From the NCBI GenBank assembly GCA_000231825.2, contig JH720305.1, positions 632,748 through 696,747 on the forward strand: 64,000 nt of DNA. Reading direction: 5' to 3'. Of the stretch, positions 12,712-25,098 are shown one piece after another. Position 1 is the stretch's first letter; every line of letters starts with the position of its first letter. Both the position numbers and the translations under genes were made by a program. The notes beneath the pieces were generated by a model. The model made no database searches, had not been told where the DNA came from, and saw nothing but the letters and a program-made list of their open reading frames with translations. This DNA comes from Tetrahymena elliotti 4EA. Lineage: Eukaryota > Ciliophora > Oligohymenophorea > Hymenostomatida > Tetrahymenidae.

Positions 12712-15117
12712 ATGGTTTCATCTAATTCAAAAAAACAAAAAGTTATAGAGAATATTATTGAGCAAAAAAACCCTTATGCTAAAAAGGTAAAAATAAATCA
12801 GAATAATAAAAATGATTCATTTAATTTTTTTTAACAACTTCATAGGATCATATTTTAAAGAGAAAAGATATACCTTCTTATTATTTTCATCCTCATAAGA
12901 TTTTTGCAATATTTTTGATTATAGTCTTCGTTTATTCAGTTATTACTAGTATTTATTTGGCAAACAATAGTTGCGGATATCAATATTTGGTTTTGGCTAT
13001 ACTTGGATCAACTCCTCTAGCATTTTTATTTAATATTCAAATTGGTGATAAAATGAGACTCTCTTCATTTTTTAAAATATATCTATTTCAAGGAATATGG
13101 CTACTTATAATTTCTTTAGTATCATTTGGATTCCTTTAAAATGTGCTTGATTAGTCTTACTGTTCAAAAATGTGGTGCCATCCATAAATAAATACAGCAA
13201 GTAAATAAATATTTAGAGTATTTTTAAGTAAATTAAATTTACAAGTTTAATCTTTTTCAATATAAAAAATGTAATAATAGAAGATTTTTTCTTTCTAATT
13301 ATTTTAAATGGTTTCTTTCTTTAATAAATGCTTTTTTAGAGATGTTTATAACTTTTTAGAATTATCATGTTATGATACAACTATTTTAAATTAAAGAACC
13401 AATTTTTGAATTATTTAAAGTGATATCTACTTCATTCAATAATTTTCTTAAGAGTTAAATATTTTTCTTAGAATACTAACTTCTTCTTTTAAAAACCCAA
13501 ATATTAAAGCAATAAGATATAGCTTTTTATATTTAGATTGAATCATAACAATCAACATGAATTAATTCATTTTATCTCAAACTTTCATAGAAAATATTTT
13601 ATTAAAAATGGATAAACTTTTAAAAACTATGCAAGAAAAATCACACTTCCTATTATGAAATAAAAAGCCAAATTTCCTTAAAATAATATTTCTTGATGTT
13701 TCTCAAAAAACTTATATTTTTATTAAAGAGTAAGCTAGAAAAGATAAATATGATTACAATAATTAAATTTATCTAGAAATCTCTAAAAAATTCTAATATT
13801 TTTTTACAATTGATAAAGTTACAAATAAATAAGTTAAAAAGGACTGCATTTTGCTTTTTATTTTAAATAATTCTTACAAAAATAACATGATGAATTCAAG
13901 CTAAAGCAATCGAATTTTCCTTAATTTCCTCAAAAACTATCTTACTTTTAAATAGAATTACTAAACTTATAATTAGAAATGTTTTTTAGAATCAAATTTT
14001 CTTTTGTTTTTTGCTTATTAAACCAAAAAATGATTAATTTGAATACAAGATTAATATTCTTTAAATAACATTATCAATAGCTTTCTTCAATCGTCTGAGG
14101 GAAAAAGTGACTTCTTCCTAGTTTAGTGATATATGTTAATAAATATAAGGATATAAATAAGTTTATGACAGTTATGACCAGAGATTAACTATAAGTGTAT
14201 AATCTGCTTTGAAGATGTTTTGCTATAAAGATGGAAATTGCTAAGTTACAGAGAGCTTTAATATAAATCTTTTAAATAAATTAAACAAATAGAGAGTTTT
14301 AGTTCTTGTTTCTTTCTTAGGAATTATAGAAATTCTTTTAGCTTTTTACTGGTTTTACTTCTCTTATAAACTTAAAACAAATAAGATAAGCTTAAGTCTT
14401 TATCAATTAGAAATGATTATGACTAAAAAAGTTAAGGGGCCAGGTTAGAGTCTTAAGTAAAAGCAAGTAAAAAAAGGTATGAGATAAGATGGTGTAGTGG
14501 AAGACTAAGTTTCAGATGCTGGGAAAGATCCTTAAAATATGGAATAAAAAGATATTAAGAATATTGTCAATGATGTAGATTAATTATTCAGTATGAATTC
14601 TGAGAGCACTGAAAAATAAGAAGAAAAAGATGATAAAATATAGAAAATGAAAGAAGAAAAGATTAAAGAAATGATGAAAAAATAAAAAAATTTGGGAGAG
14701 AGTTTAGATTTTGTTATTAATCTTCGTAGAAAATCATAATAAGATCTAGAAAACTAAGTCCACAACATTAGTTTTTCTAATAAAGATGAAGGATAAGATG
14801 ATCTAGGAGAAAGTAAATTAGATGAAAATAATCATACTAACTACATGTTCAGTGATAATCTAAGCTATATAAATCAGAATAATATGAGCTTTAATTTTGA
14901 TACATAAAACGTTACAAGATAAGATGAAAATTATGATAATACTATCTTGCCATTCTAGCCTACTCAAACAAGATTCTATGAAAATCCTGAAATGAACAAT
15001 ACAGCTAACAACTTATCATACACTATGGAAGCTAACTTTGACCAATAAATTTCATTTCATTAATTATCTCCTATCCAAAATAATGACTAAAAAAACGATG
15101 AACAAGCTAATAATTGA
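12712..15117 (+). CDS. four-TM membrane protein with long acidic tail (paralogue 2)
   Basis: Exons 12712-12786, 12846-13200 and 14081-15117 encode 488 residues. Arrangement matches the upstream gene: hydrophobic segments near residues 45-65, 70-88 and 100-122; the loop motif YCSKMWCH aligning with YCSSQWCH in paralogue 1; a second Cys pair (FCYKDGNC); and a last TM near residues 220-242. The phase-1 intron junction after the WCH loop is shared. The C-terminal 240 residues are charged, rich in Asp/Glu/Lys/Gln. The second intron is 880 nt, more than ten times the usual length here. This is a tandem duplication that has diverged strongly outside the loop motifs. Function is unknown. Confidence 0.7.
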
Positions 15118-15684
15118 TTTACTAAAAAAAATTCTTTAACTCTTACTAATAAATTAGAGTGATAACTATCTATCTATTTAAATTATTTTTTAATCTCCCC
15201 ATTAAATTGACTATTAAACTATTTTCTTTCTTATTTATATATTTTCTTTGTAATCTATTCTTATATAATATTTCTTCTTCAATAACAATTTTTTAATAAA
15301 TTTAATTTTATCTTTACTTTTTAGATAAACACAAGGTTATTTTATCAATATTTACATTTAATTTATTCTATTCCTATTTTTAAGGAACTATATATATATG
15401 AAAGTGAAGCCTAGTTTCTACCTTGAGCTGGTTAAGGCACACACATATAAAACAGTTAAAATTTTAATAAATAGATAATCTTTAAAAAATTAATAAAATT
15501 TGATTAAGACAGATAAATACATTTAAATATAAGACAAAATTTTAATAGTTTTTAGCTTAATAATTCAGATAAGTAATAATAATTTTACAAAAATATAATT
15601 TTAATTAAATTTTAAATGCATGATTAGCATTAGATCATTTAAAAATTAGTAAAGTCTTTTATTTTTTTTGTAAAAATAATGATT
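15118..15684. other. intergenic between convergent genes
   Basis: About 570 nt separate the stop of the plus-strand membrane protein from the stop of the minus-strand LRR gene. It should contain both 3' UTRs. No further feature is seen. Confidence 0.6.
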
Positions 15685-18600
15685 TCAACATATGAACCAT
15701 AATTTAACTAATCTTTTTGTCTTTATTAGTTTTGACCTTAATCCTTCTATCTCCATTTCATCAATATTATTCTTACTTTTAAATTACATAAAATAAATAT
15801 AGAATAAAAAAATTAAAAAAGCATACAAATTTGAATAAAATCTAAAAATAATAAATTAATAAATGTAATAAATTTGAAGTAAAAATTAGTTAGCCAGTGC
15901 TCATAAATTAAAATCTTAATTCTTTTAAAAATGTAAAATTAATATTGAAAAGCTATTATTACCTAAGGTCTAGATTTAAAGTTTAGAGTTTAGAGCATTT
16001 TGCTAAGAAAGATATCAATTCTTATGCTCCCATTCTACTAATATTATTCTTACTTTTAAAAAATTAGAAATAAATATTGTCAACAAATATTTAAAAAAAT
16101 GAGAAAAACAGAAAATTTTTAATTAAACCTGTAAAAAATAATATTATTAATGAATTAAAAAAATATCAAGTAAGCCAACTCAAAATAGCTCGTCACTCAT
16201 AAATTAAAATTTGATTTATTCATTTAAAAATGCATAATTAATATTGAAACACTTTTTTTACTAGAGTTTAAGAGTTAATGTTTGGAGATTAGAGCATTTT
16301 GCTAAACCAGATCCTAATCCTTATACTCCTATTTCATCAATATTATTCAGCCTTTGAAAAATAAAAATTGAATAAAAAGAAATTTTAATCAAGAAAGAGA
16401 AAAACATCAAAATGAGCCAAAAAAAATATCAAGTAAACTAACCCAAAACAGTCAGTAATCAGTAATAACTAATATTGAAACACAATTTATTTATACATTA
16501 GCCTAAGAGTCAAAGTTTAGAGATTAGAGCATTTTGCTAAGCTAGATCCTAACATATTTATTCCCATTTCACCAATATTATTTTCACTTTTAAAAAATTA
16601 AAAAAATAAATATTGAATAAAGAATTATTTGAAAGAATGACAAAAACATAAAAACCTGTACTGTATTCAAATATAAATTAAGGAATTAATTAAATAAATA
16701 CCAAAGTAAGGCAACCAAAATAAATCAGTTACTCATAAATTAAAACCTTTATTTATATAAAAAAGTATAATTAAAATTCTCTTTTTACCTGAGGAAAAGA
16801 TCTAAAGTTTAGAGATTTGAGCTATTTGCTAAATCATATTTTAATCCTTATGCTTCTTTTTGGCCAAATTTATTCTAACTTTAAAAAAATAAAATAAATA
16901 TTTAATAAAGAAATATTTAAAGGATAGAAAAACATACAAATTTATTGAATTTAATCTTAAAACTAGAAATAGAAATTATTAGATGACACAAACAATTATT
17001 AAATAAACCAATCCAAACTATTCACCACTTGCAAATTAAAATCTCAATTTATTAATTCATTCACTCATAAATACATAATTATTATGAAAACTCTATTTTT
17101 ACCTAAGGCCAAGATACAAAGTTTAGAGATTAGAGCATTTTGCTAAACCACATCCGAGTCCTTATGCTCCCATTTCGCCAATTTTATTTCCACTATTTAA
17201 AAATTATTAAATAAATCATGAAATGTATAAAAGTATAAGAAAGCATAAAAATTAGAATTAATGCTCAAAACAATAAAAAATTAATGAGTGAGCCAAATAA
17301 ATATCGTATCCCTTTTTTCTATATAATGAAAAACTATTTTTACTCAAGGTCAAGACTTAAAGTTTAGAGATTAGAACATTTTGCTAAGCTTGATCCTAAT
17401 TATTATGCACCCATTTCACTAATTTCATTCTCCCTTTTAAAAAATTAAAAAAATTAAAAAAGAAGAAAGGAATATTTTTCAGATGAGAAAAATATAAAAA
17501 TTAATTAACAAATAATTTTATTATAGATAGATAAATATCAATCAAGCCAACTCAAAAGTTAGTCATTAACTCTTAAATTAGCTTTGTATTTATACAAAAA
17601 TGGATTTTTAATTTAGAAACACTTTTTTTACGAGAGGCAAAAGGTCAAAGTTTAGAGATTAGGGCATTTTGCTAGCTCTTATCCTAATCCTTATGCACTA
17701 GTATCACCTATATTATTACCACTTTTAAAAATTATAAAAATAAATATTTATCAAAGTCAATAAAACTTAATAATTTGAATTAAATCTTTTAACAACAAAT
17801 GAAATATTTATTTATTCATTCCTTAATTCATTGAAAAATGCAACTTTGGTAAAAAACACTGTGTTTACAAGAAGACTAGAATCAAATTTTAGAGATTAGA
17901 GCATTTTGCTAAGCCAGATCCTAATCCTTAAGCTCCCATTCCACTTATGTTATTTTCCCTTTTAAATAAAATACTGATGAAAAAATTTTTAAAGAAGAAA
18001 AGATATTAAAAATTATAAAATGTAAACAACAGATAAAAATTAATGAATCAGTAAAATAAATATATCTTAAGCCAACCCAAATTAACCAGATACTCATTCA
18101 TAAACGAAGTTAAATTTTTATCAAACATTTTTTATAATATTAAAACTCTATTTTTACCCTAGAATAAGATTCAAAGTTTAGAGATTAGAGCATTTTGCTA
18201 ATCCAGATCCTAATTCTTCAGACCCCGTTTCACCAATATTATTTTGGCTTTTATAAAATAAAAAGATAAATATTAATTAAATAAATATTTTATGAAAAAG
18301 ACATAAAAGTTTTAATTAAATAAATACCAAATAACTATTTATGTAATATTTAAACAAATATCAAGTAAAATTATCAAAATTAGTTAGTCTCTCTTAATTG
18401 AAGTTTTTATTGACTCAAAAAGCATAAATAATAATGAAATTCATTTTTACCTTAGGTCAAGACTCAAATTTTAGAGATTTAAGCACATTGCTAGACCAGA
18501 TCCTAATCCTTATGTACCCATTTCACCAATATTATTTTGGCTTTTATAAAATAAAAAGATAGATATTGGATCAAGAAATAATCCAAGAAAGAAATATTGA

Positions 18601-20794
18601 AATGCTATTTTTACTAGAGCTAAAGAGTCAAACTTTAGAGATTAGAGCATTTTGAAAACTCGCATCCTAGTCCTTAAGCTCCCATTTCATCAATATCATT
18701 TTGCCTATTAAAAAAATTATGATAAATATAGAATAAAGAAGTATCTAAAATAAAGAGATTAACATAAAAACTTGAATTCGATCGATACATCAAATTAATA
18801 AATGAGTTAAACTAAATGAACCAAAATTAATTAGTCCCTCATATATTAAAGTCTTTATTTATTCATTGAAAAATGCAGAATTAATATTGAAGCATTATTT
18901 TTACGCTAGGTCAAGATACAAAGTTTAGAGATTAGAAAATTTTGCTAAGCCAGATCCTAATCCTTCTGCTCCCATTCTACCAATATTATTCTAACTTTTA
19001 AAAAACTATTGATAGTGTTGAATCAAGAAATATTTAAAAAAATGAGAAGAGAATCTAAAAATTTAAATTAAGAGAGGAGAAGATTACAGAAGAATGGTAA
19101 TCTTAGAATTTATATTTTTAGTGAGAAAATAATTAATTTTATGAGTAAAATTCAAAAAATAATCCATTTATCTCAAAAAATAAATAGTAACCTTCTTAAA
19201 AGACATTTTTTTCTTAAAAATCAAATTGTTTCAAAAAACCAATTTGATAAAAATTTTCATTTCTTTGATATTTTAAATAAAATCATATGTAGCAATTTAA
19301 ACTTTTTTGCAAAAACTAAGTAGTATTGAAAGTTTTCGAACTAAAAAGCTAATATTCATATTTTCTTTTTACCATACATTTATTTCTAAATGCATTAAAA
19401 TCTACATCTAAAAGTACTGAAATATCTTATTTAAATTTTATGAATACTATTCTATTATTTGGTTAAGTAATATCCCATTTGATAAATGAACAAAATAAAA
19501 ATTATTTTCTCAAAAGTAAATAATAAAAATCTTAGAAACATTTATATCAAAATTGTATTTAACCAAAAATAAACATTTTCATCTCTAAGTATAGAAATTT
19601 CCATCTATTAATCTTCCTTGGTCCCCTTAAATCTGAAAAAAAAAACAAAAAACAAATATAAGTTAATGAATGAGCAAAATAAATATTTAGAAAATCAACC
19701 CAAAATTGAATAGTTGCTCATAAATTAAATATTTTATTAGTTCATTAAAAAATAGATAAGAAATATTGAAACATTATTTTTACGCTAGCCCAAGAGTCAA
19801 AATTTAAAGATTAGAGCATTTTGCTAACTCAGATCCTAAAATCTAGGCTCCCATCCCACCAATATTATTTTCACTTTTAAAAAATTATTTGAGATACATT
19901 TATAAGGATGAGAAAAACATAATATTTGAAATAAATCTAAAATCAATGAAGGTGCTAATTTTATCAGTCACACATGAGTTAGTGCTTTCATTTACTTAAA
20001 AATGTATAACTAGTAATGAAACACTAATTTTACCTTAGGTCAAGTGTTAAATTTTAGAGATTAGAGCATTTTGCTAGGCAGGATCCTAATTCTTATGTGC
20101 CTATTTCACCAATTTCATTTAAACTTTGAAAAAATAAAAAAAGTAATTATTGAATGAATAAATAAATATTTAAAATAATTATCTTAAATTTAGTTTTTAT
20201 TCATTCTTTCAAAAATGAATAAATATTATTGAAACATTTTTTTTACTAGAGTTCAAGAGTTAAAGTTTAGAGATTAGAGCATTTTGCTAAACCAGATCCT
20301 ATCCCTTATACTCCCATTTTACCAATATTATTGTGACTTTTAAAAAATTGTTAAAATAAATATTCAAAAAAATATGCTAAAAAGAATGGGAAAAACTTAA
20401 AAATTAGAAACAAATATGAAATCAACCAAAATTAATGATCAAACTTAACCAACCCAAAATAGTTATTTACTCATAAATTAAAGCCTTTATTTATTCAAAA
20501 ATGCTTGAAACATTATTTTTACCTGAGATAAAGTGTTAAAGTTTAAAGATTAGAGCACTTTGCTAAATCAGATCCTAATCTTTATGCTCCTGCTTCATTA
20601 ATTTTATTACAACTTTTAAAAAAATATAAAAATAAATCATCATAAAATAAAGTGTTTATTAATTCTTTAAAAAATGAATAATATAGAAACGCTATTCTTA
20701 CTAGAGATCAAGAGTCAGAGATTAGATATTAGAACATTATGTTAAGCCATATTCTAATATCTATGCTCCCATATCATCAATTTTATCTTCATAC
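15685..20794 (-). CDS. leucine-rich-repeat protein, one repeat per 90-nt exon (5' end missing)
   Basis: Eighteen exons on the minus strand. The terminal exon is 15685-15775, with TGA at 15685-15687. Upstream exons start (plus coordinates) at 15963, 16262, 16497, 16789, 17103, 17344, 17632, 17869, 18158, 18451, 18615, 18905, 19784, 20034, 20247, 20523 and 20702. All are 90 nt except the last, which is 93. Each has 1 nt + 29 codons + 2 nt, so every intron is phase 2, and each encodes one 30-residue LRR of the ribonuclease-inhibitor type: NNIGEMGAQGLGSGLAKC followed by SNLQTLTLDLS. All 18 are open in one frame. Such LRRs form horseshoe solenoids for protein binding. The N-terminal exons were not found; a degraded exon and the assembly gap lie upstream. 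No other domain is visible. Confidence 0.85.
15963..20794. repeat. tandem exon+intron units of the LRR gene
   Basis: The repeat unit is not only the 90-nt exon. Flanking intron sequence is conserved between copies as well: on the plus strand, ACTCATAAATTAAAA and TGCATAATTAATATTGAAAC before each exon, and CTTTTAAAAAATTA...AAATATTGAA after it. Unit spacing is mostly 235-315 nt. It drops to 164 nt at one position (18451 to 18615) and rises to 879 nt at another (18905 to 19784). Conserved introns indicate that whole genomic units were duplicated, rather than old repeats kept alike by selection on the protein. Confidence 0.85.
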
Positions 20795-20983
20795 CTTTAA
20801 AAAAAATTTTAAATAAATAAAAAGAATGAGAAAAACATAAAAATTTAAATTAAATCTGTAAACAACAAATACAATTTAATGAATGAGACAAATATCATGC
20901 AAACTTAAATAAATTAAATTAACCAGTGAGTGGTTTTTGAATTTAAGTTTTTATTATTATAAAATGCATAATTAATATTTTTA

Positions 20984-21010
20984 ATTGAGCTTAAGAGTTA
21001 AAATAAACAA
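20984..21010 (-). pseudogene. degraded LRR exon at the array edge
   Basis: On the minus strand the sequence TTTTAACTCTTAAGCTCAA matches the end of a normal LRR exon (ACTTTAACTCTTGACCTTAG). The donor GT, however, is TT, and homology to the rest of the exon breaks off upstream. The adjoining intron side (AAAATGCATAATTAATATT) still matches the array. This is either the eroded boundary of the repeat array or a broken exon, and it is a reason to suspect that the LRR gene is truncated or non-functional at its 5' end. Confidence 0.5.
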
Positions 21011-21363
21011 ATTTTATTATTTTAAAGAAATGTTAATAATTTCACTTCAAACTAATATGAAGATTTAAGTATGAACTTAAGTTAGAGCTTAGCAACTTTT
21101 TTTAGATAAATTTTAAAATATTTTTTTATCAATATAAATTGAATTACATCACTAAGATTTGTAAAACGTTTTAAATTTTATATCAACATTAATTTATTTT
21201 TTAAGTTTTTTGATATAAAATCAAATATTGATTAATGACTAATAATTATTATGAAAAATTTGATTAACTTTTCTAGCAAAATTTTGCAAAATATAAAATA
21301 AAATTTAGATGTAATTAAAATAAAAAAATAAGAAATAAGTATTTTTATCCTAAATAAGATATT

Positions 21364-21463
21364 NNNNNNNNNNNNNNNNNNNNNNNNNNNNNNNNNNNNN
21401 NNNNNNNNNNNNNNNNNNNNNNNNNNNNNNNNNNNNNNNNNNNNNNNNNNNNNNNNNNNNNNN
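21364..21463. other. assembly gap (100 N)
   Basis: Exactly 100 unknown bases, the usual placeholder for a scaffold gap of unknown size. It sits directly upstream (minus strand) of the LRR array, where collapsed or unassembled further repeat units would be expected. Confidence 0.98.
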
Positions 21464-22336
21464 TTTTATGGTGAATGTCACTAAATTAAACTTCGAGTAT
21501 TTATGTATGGTATATATTTAAATTTATATGCTCATGTGATTTGAAGACAATTATAATAAGATACAAAAAAAGGAGTAAACATAAATTTTACTTTAAAAAA
21601 TTTATTTCTTTTTATTTATTTCATTCTATTATTTTTCCTTATTTTTAAATTAAATTATGTAAATAGTTAGGGTTATCAATAGATTTTTTTATTGTTTATT
21701 AGATTTCTTTATCATTCAAAAAAGTATTAAAAATTAAATCTATGAATTGATCCATATTTTCACATTATTTCATTGATTTGTACAATTTTCCTTTTAAAAC
21801 ACTTCTAATTTTTAATTTAAAAATATTGGTGTCATAAATAAAATATTATTCATTTAAAACACTAAATTATTAATGATAAAAGAGAAGATATAACAATTTA
21901 AATAAAAATAAAATAAGGGATATTCATAAAACATTGAAATTTACTTAATTTTCTGCTAAAAAATCCTTAATTTTAAGGAAGCTTTGAAAAAGATATTTTT
22001 TTAAAAGAATAGTGATAGAAAAACTAATATAATATTTGAATAATAAAACCAAAAAGTTAATTAAAATCAAATAATCAACATAAAAATAAGTACATTAAAT
22101 ACAATCAAAGATATTAAATGTACAAATTAATTTTGGATTAAAAATTGTTTATTTATCTAATTGAAAGAACAATTAACTGAATTTAAAAAGCGTTATTGCA
22201 TATGAAAAACCAGAATCTGTGGGGATGTTTTTAGATAAGCTGGCTCAAATTTTAATTACATTTTTTCTAAAATTATATGATTCTGAAACAATAATAATAT
22301 TAATAGTAACAACAAGAAAAAAATCTTTAGATTTTT

Positions 22337-22367
22337 CTTTTATTTTTATAATCTGATTTTATGTAAA
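22337..22367 (+). promoter_or_regulatory. conserved upstream block A of P450 copy 1
   Basis: CTTTTATTTTTATAATCTGA followed by TTTTATGTAAA begins 340 nt before the ATG. A nearly identical block begins 350 nt before the ATG of the second P450 gene. Conservation at the same distance within otherwise diverged A/T DNA suggests a shared regulatory element, or the edge of the duplicated segment. Confidence 0.45.
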
Positions 22368-22580
22368 TTTTTTTTGTCTAATTAATTCTGATTCTATAAA
22401 TAAGAATGTAAACTCTTTTAGTTCTAAAAAAAGAGAAAAGTCTGTAAAAATATATCCATTTCTCATAAAAAAAATGAATATTACCTCTCTAAATATAATG
22501 GATGATTGAGAAAATGTTGGTTTCTTAAGAATTATGTTAGTACTTTTACAAATCATCAAATTTATTAATGGTTGCTTTAT

Positions 22581-22600
22581 TTTCTATTTCAAAGTTAGCT
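22581..22600 (+). promoter_or_regulatory. conserved upstream block B of P450 copy 1
   Basis: TTTCTATTTCAAAGTTAGCT, about 77 nt before the ATG. The other P450 copy has TTTCTATCTCAAAGTTAGTG about 95 nt before its ATG. The position near the likely transcription start makes it a candidate core-promoter or 5' UTR element. Confidence 0.45.
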
Positions 22601-22676
22601 TCTTTTAATAAAAAGCACACAAAAAATTTTAGAAATAATTAATTAACTCAAAAATAAATAAGTAAAATTTAAAAAT

Positions 22677-24273
22677 ATGATTTTTATAATCATTACAATA
22701 ATCCTACTAATCTTATTGCGTCTTTTCTACAAGTACTTACTAAGACCTATTTTCCTTTATCATAAATATAGGAAATATGGAGATGGATTTAACTACCCTT
22801 TATTTGGTGAGGCTATAGAATATAGTTAAAATAAGAAGCTATATTAAGATTGCGAGTATTCTTTCAAGCATTACTTTGATAATAGAAAACCTGAAGAAAA
22901 TAGGATAATAGTGAGTTTATAAGGTAAATATATTTAATCTATTATAATTTTTTTATTTATTTTATTTATGAAAAAGGCTCTTCTGTTAAAATTAATTTGG
23001 TAGATCCAAATTTAATTAAATCATTTTTCTAACAACCTCAAAACTACTAAATGGATGATTTCTTTATGTCTAATTTATACAGAATATTGGGTAAAAATGA
23101 TGATGATCCAAAATTACATAAGATTTTTAGAAAAATGTTTGCTCCTGCTTTCAGTTTTGAATACTTACAAAATCTGAGCTCATAAATTGTTAAAATTACT
23201 GATAATTGTATTTAAAATTTAATCTAATCTCAAAATTTCAAATGTGTTGATCCTATCTCATTTGCAAGTTAAATTTCTGGGTCTGTCATTCTATTATCAT
23301 TTATTGGTGATACACTTGAAGATCATTAATTTAGAAATATGAAACTTCCTCATGCTCTTTAATATATGATAAATAGTTTATGTGGCTAAATGGTGGAATT
23401 AAGCTATCTTTTATTTGGAGCTAAATTTCTAGAAAAAGGATGCTTTAAGGAGCATAAGGAATTAGAGGAATTTGTTTAAGAGTTTAAAGTATATTTAAGA
23501 GAAATACTTTATTAAAAGATATAAAATTATAAAAAAGAGTTTGAATAAACAGGAAGTATAAAATAAACTTCTATTTTAGGTCAATTCGTTTTGAATGGAG
23601 ACATTGATTTTATCACTATAGAAGAATTACTTTCAATATTTGTGAATATTTTCCTTGCAGGAACAGATACAATAAGTAATTTAGTAGGAATGACTATATA
23701 CTAAATTACTCAAAATAATGATTTATAGCTAAAATTATAGTAAGAAATAGATTCTAATATAGATTAATCTGCTTAAGGACTTTCTAATTTACCATATTTA
23801 AATGCTAGTATTAAAGAAACACTCAGATATTAAGGACCAGGCAACACTCTATTAGACAGAATTGTAATAAATACAAATTAAATTAAATTTACTTATCATA
23901 AATATTTAAAAAGGCAATAAAAGAGCACTACCTTGATGATATTAAAGTAGAAAAGGGAGTAGTTGTTAATGTATCTATGAAATCAGTTCATAGAGATTCT
24001 CGTTTTTATAAAGACCCTCATAACTACAATCCTTCAAGATGGTTGGAGAATAATTAAAACAAGTAATAGCACCCATATTCATACCTTCCTTTTAGTACAG
24101 GGCAAAGAAGCTGTATTGGATAGCATTTAGCTCTTATAGAAACTCGAATTATCTTGAATTCTCTTATTTAAAAGTTTGATTTCGTTCTAAATGAAGGTTA
24201 CAAACTAGTAATAGACTTTAAATTCACTCCTTTACCTCTTAACCCCTTACAAATACATTTTAATCTTAGATGA
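22677..24273 (+). CDS. cytochrome P450 (tandem copy 1)
   Basis: Exons 22677-22923, 22977-23863 and 23914-24273 encode 497 residues, a normal P450 length. An N-terminal membrane anchor of about 18 hydrophobic residues is followed by basic/aromatic residues (RLFYKYLLRP). The oxygen-binding I-helix motif AGTDT is near residue 309, the K-helix ExxR appears as ETLR near residue 363, and the haem-binding loop FSTGQRSCIG has its ligand Cys near residue 445. All catalytic motifs are intact, so a haem monooxygenase bound to the ER membrane is expected; the substrate is unknown. The downstream gene has the same exon structure, including an identical 887-nt middle exon, so the pair arose by tandem duplication. 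Confidence 0.95.
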
Positions 24274-24862
24274 AATGATCTTATTTAAAAAATAATATGA
24301 AACAATTTTAACTCACTATCCTTCATTATAATTTAATATATAATATATATTTTAACATTTAATAAAGTGTATTTTTAATATTCAATTAAAAATGTCAATT
24401 TATTCTATCAATTGTATTTATTAATTCAAAAAATATTTGGATTTCTTAAGTTTTTAACCTAAATTTTCTCCTTTGCTGTGTAATAAAGAAATTATTAATC
24501 TTTTATCATTTTAGATTATCGAATTATGTTTTGATCTTTAGGGATAATTATTACTATGGTTTTGTTGTATTTTAAGTAAAATAACATTTTTAGTTTTAAT
24601 TATCGAATTATTTTCTACTGCTGATGAAAGATTAATCTTTATTTGGAAGATCACTACTTTCTACAATGATTTACAGAAATTTTTGTGAATTTTGATAGTC
24701 GATAATATCAACTTTAATTAATTTTGTTTTGTTTGAATTTTTGAAAATAAAAAATTGCTAAAGCCCCTATTTAAATCTGTTGAAATATATTATCAGTATT
24801 AATTTACAAATAATTTAATTGAAAAAAAACTAATTACAACTCATAAGGGTGTTTGCACTTTT

Positions 24863-24893
24863 CTTTTATTTTAATAATCTGAAATTATGTAAA
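24863..24893 (+). promoter_or_regulatory. conserved upstream block A of P450 copy 2
   Basis: CTTTTATTTTAATAATCTGA followed by AATTATGTAAA, starting 350 nt before the ATG. It matches the block at 22337-22367 upstream of copy 1. Confidence 0.45.
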
Positions 24894-25098
24894 GAAAATT
24901 TTGTATGATAAATTCCGTCTCAAGTGTTAAAAATGCTTAGACCCTAAAAACAAAAATCAAAACCACATCTCTTAAAACCTATATTTTTATCAATAAAATA
25001 AACACTAATTCTATGGTCAAAGAATGAAGAGTATATTTTTAAGCATTTTTGTTGGAAAACTCTACTAAGCTTTGTATTCAAAAAAGTGATAGATTTTT

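Larger units (their letters stand above)
20795..22676. other. intergenic / unresolved, includes assembly gap
   Basis: About 1.9 kb including 100 N. The missing N-terminal exons of the minus-strand LRR gene should lie here or in the gap, but none could be recognised. The last 340 nt contain two blocks shared with the promoter of the downstream P450 copy, annotated separately. Confidence 0.55.

Noticed and set aside
13201..14080. Long TGA-free frames inside the 880-nt intron of the second membrane paralogue
   Set aside because: Translations lack glycine and are dominated by F/I/K/N/Y/Q, as expected by chance when TGA is the only stop in A/T-rich DNA. Aligning with the paralogue shows that the flanking exons join directly.
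15400..15450. Possible tRNA (TTGAGCTGGTTAAGGC resembles a D-arm)
   Set aside because: No T-arm with GGTTC..., no anticodon stem and no acceptor pairing can be built around it.
19141..19323. Short plus-strand frame of 60 codons within the LRR array
   Set aside because: It runs antisense to the LRR gene inside its long intron, with A/T-random composition and no motif.
22359..22559. Minus-strand frame of 66 codons upstream of the first P450
   Set aside because: It overlaps the promoter region shared with the second P450 copy, where the frame is not conserved.
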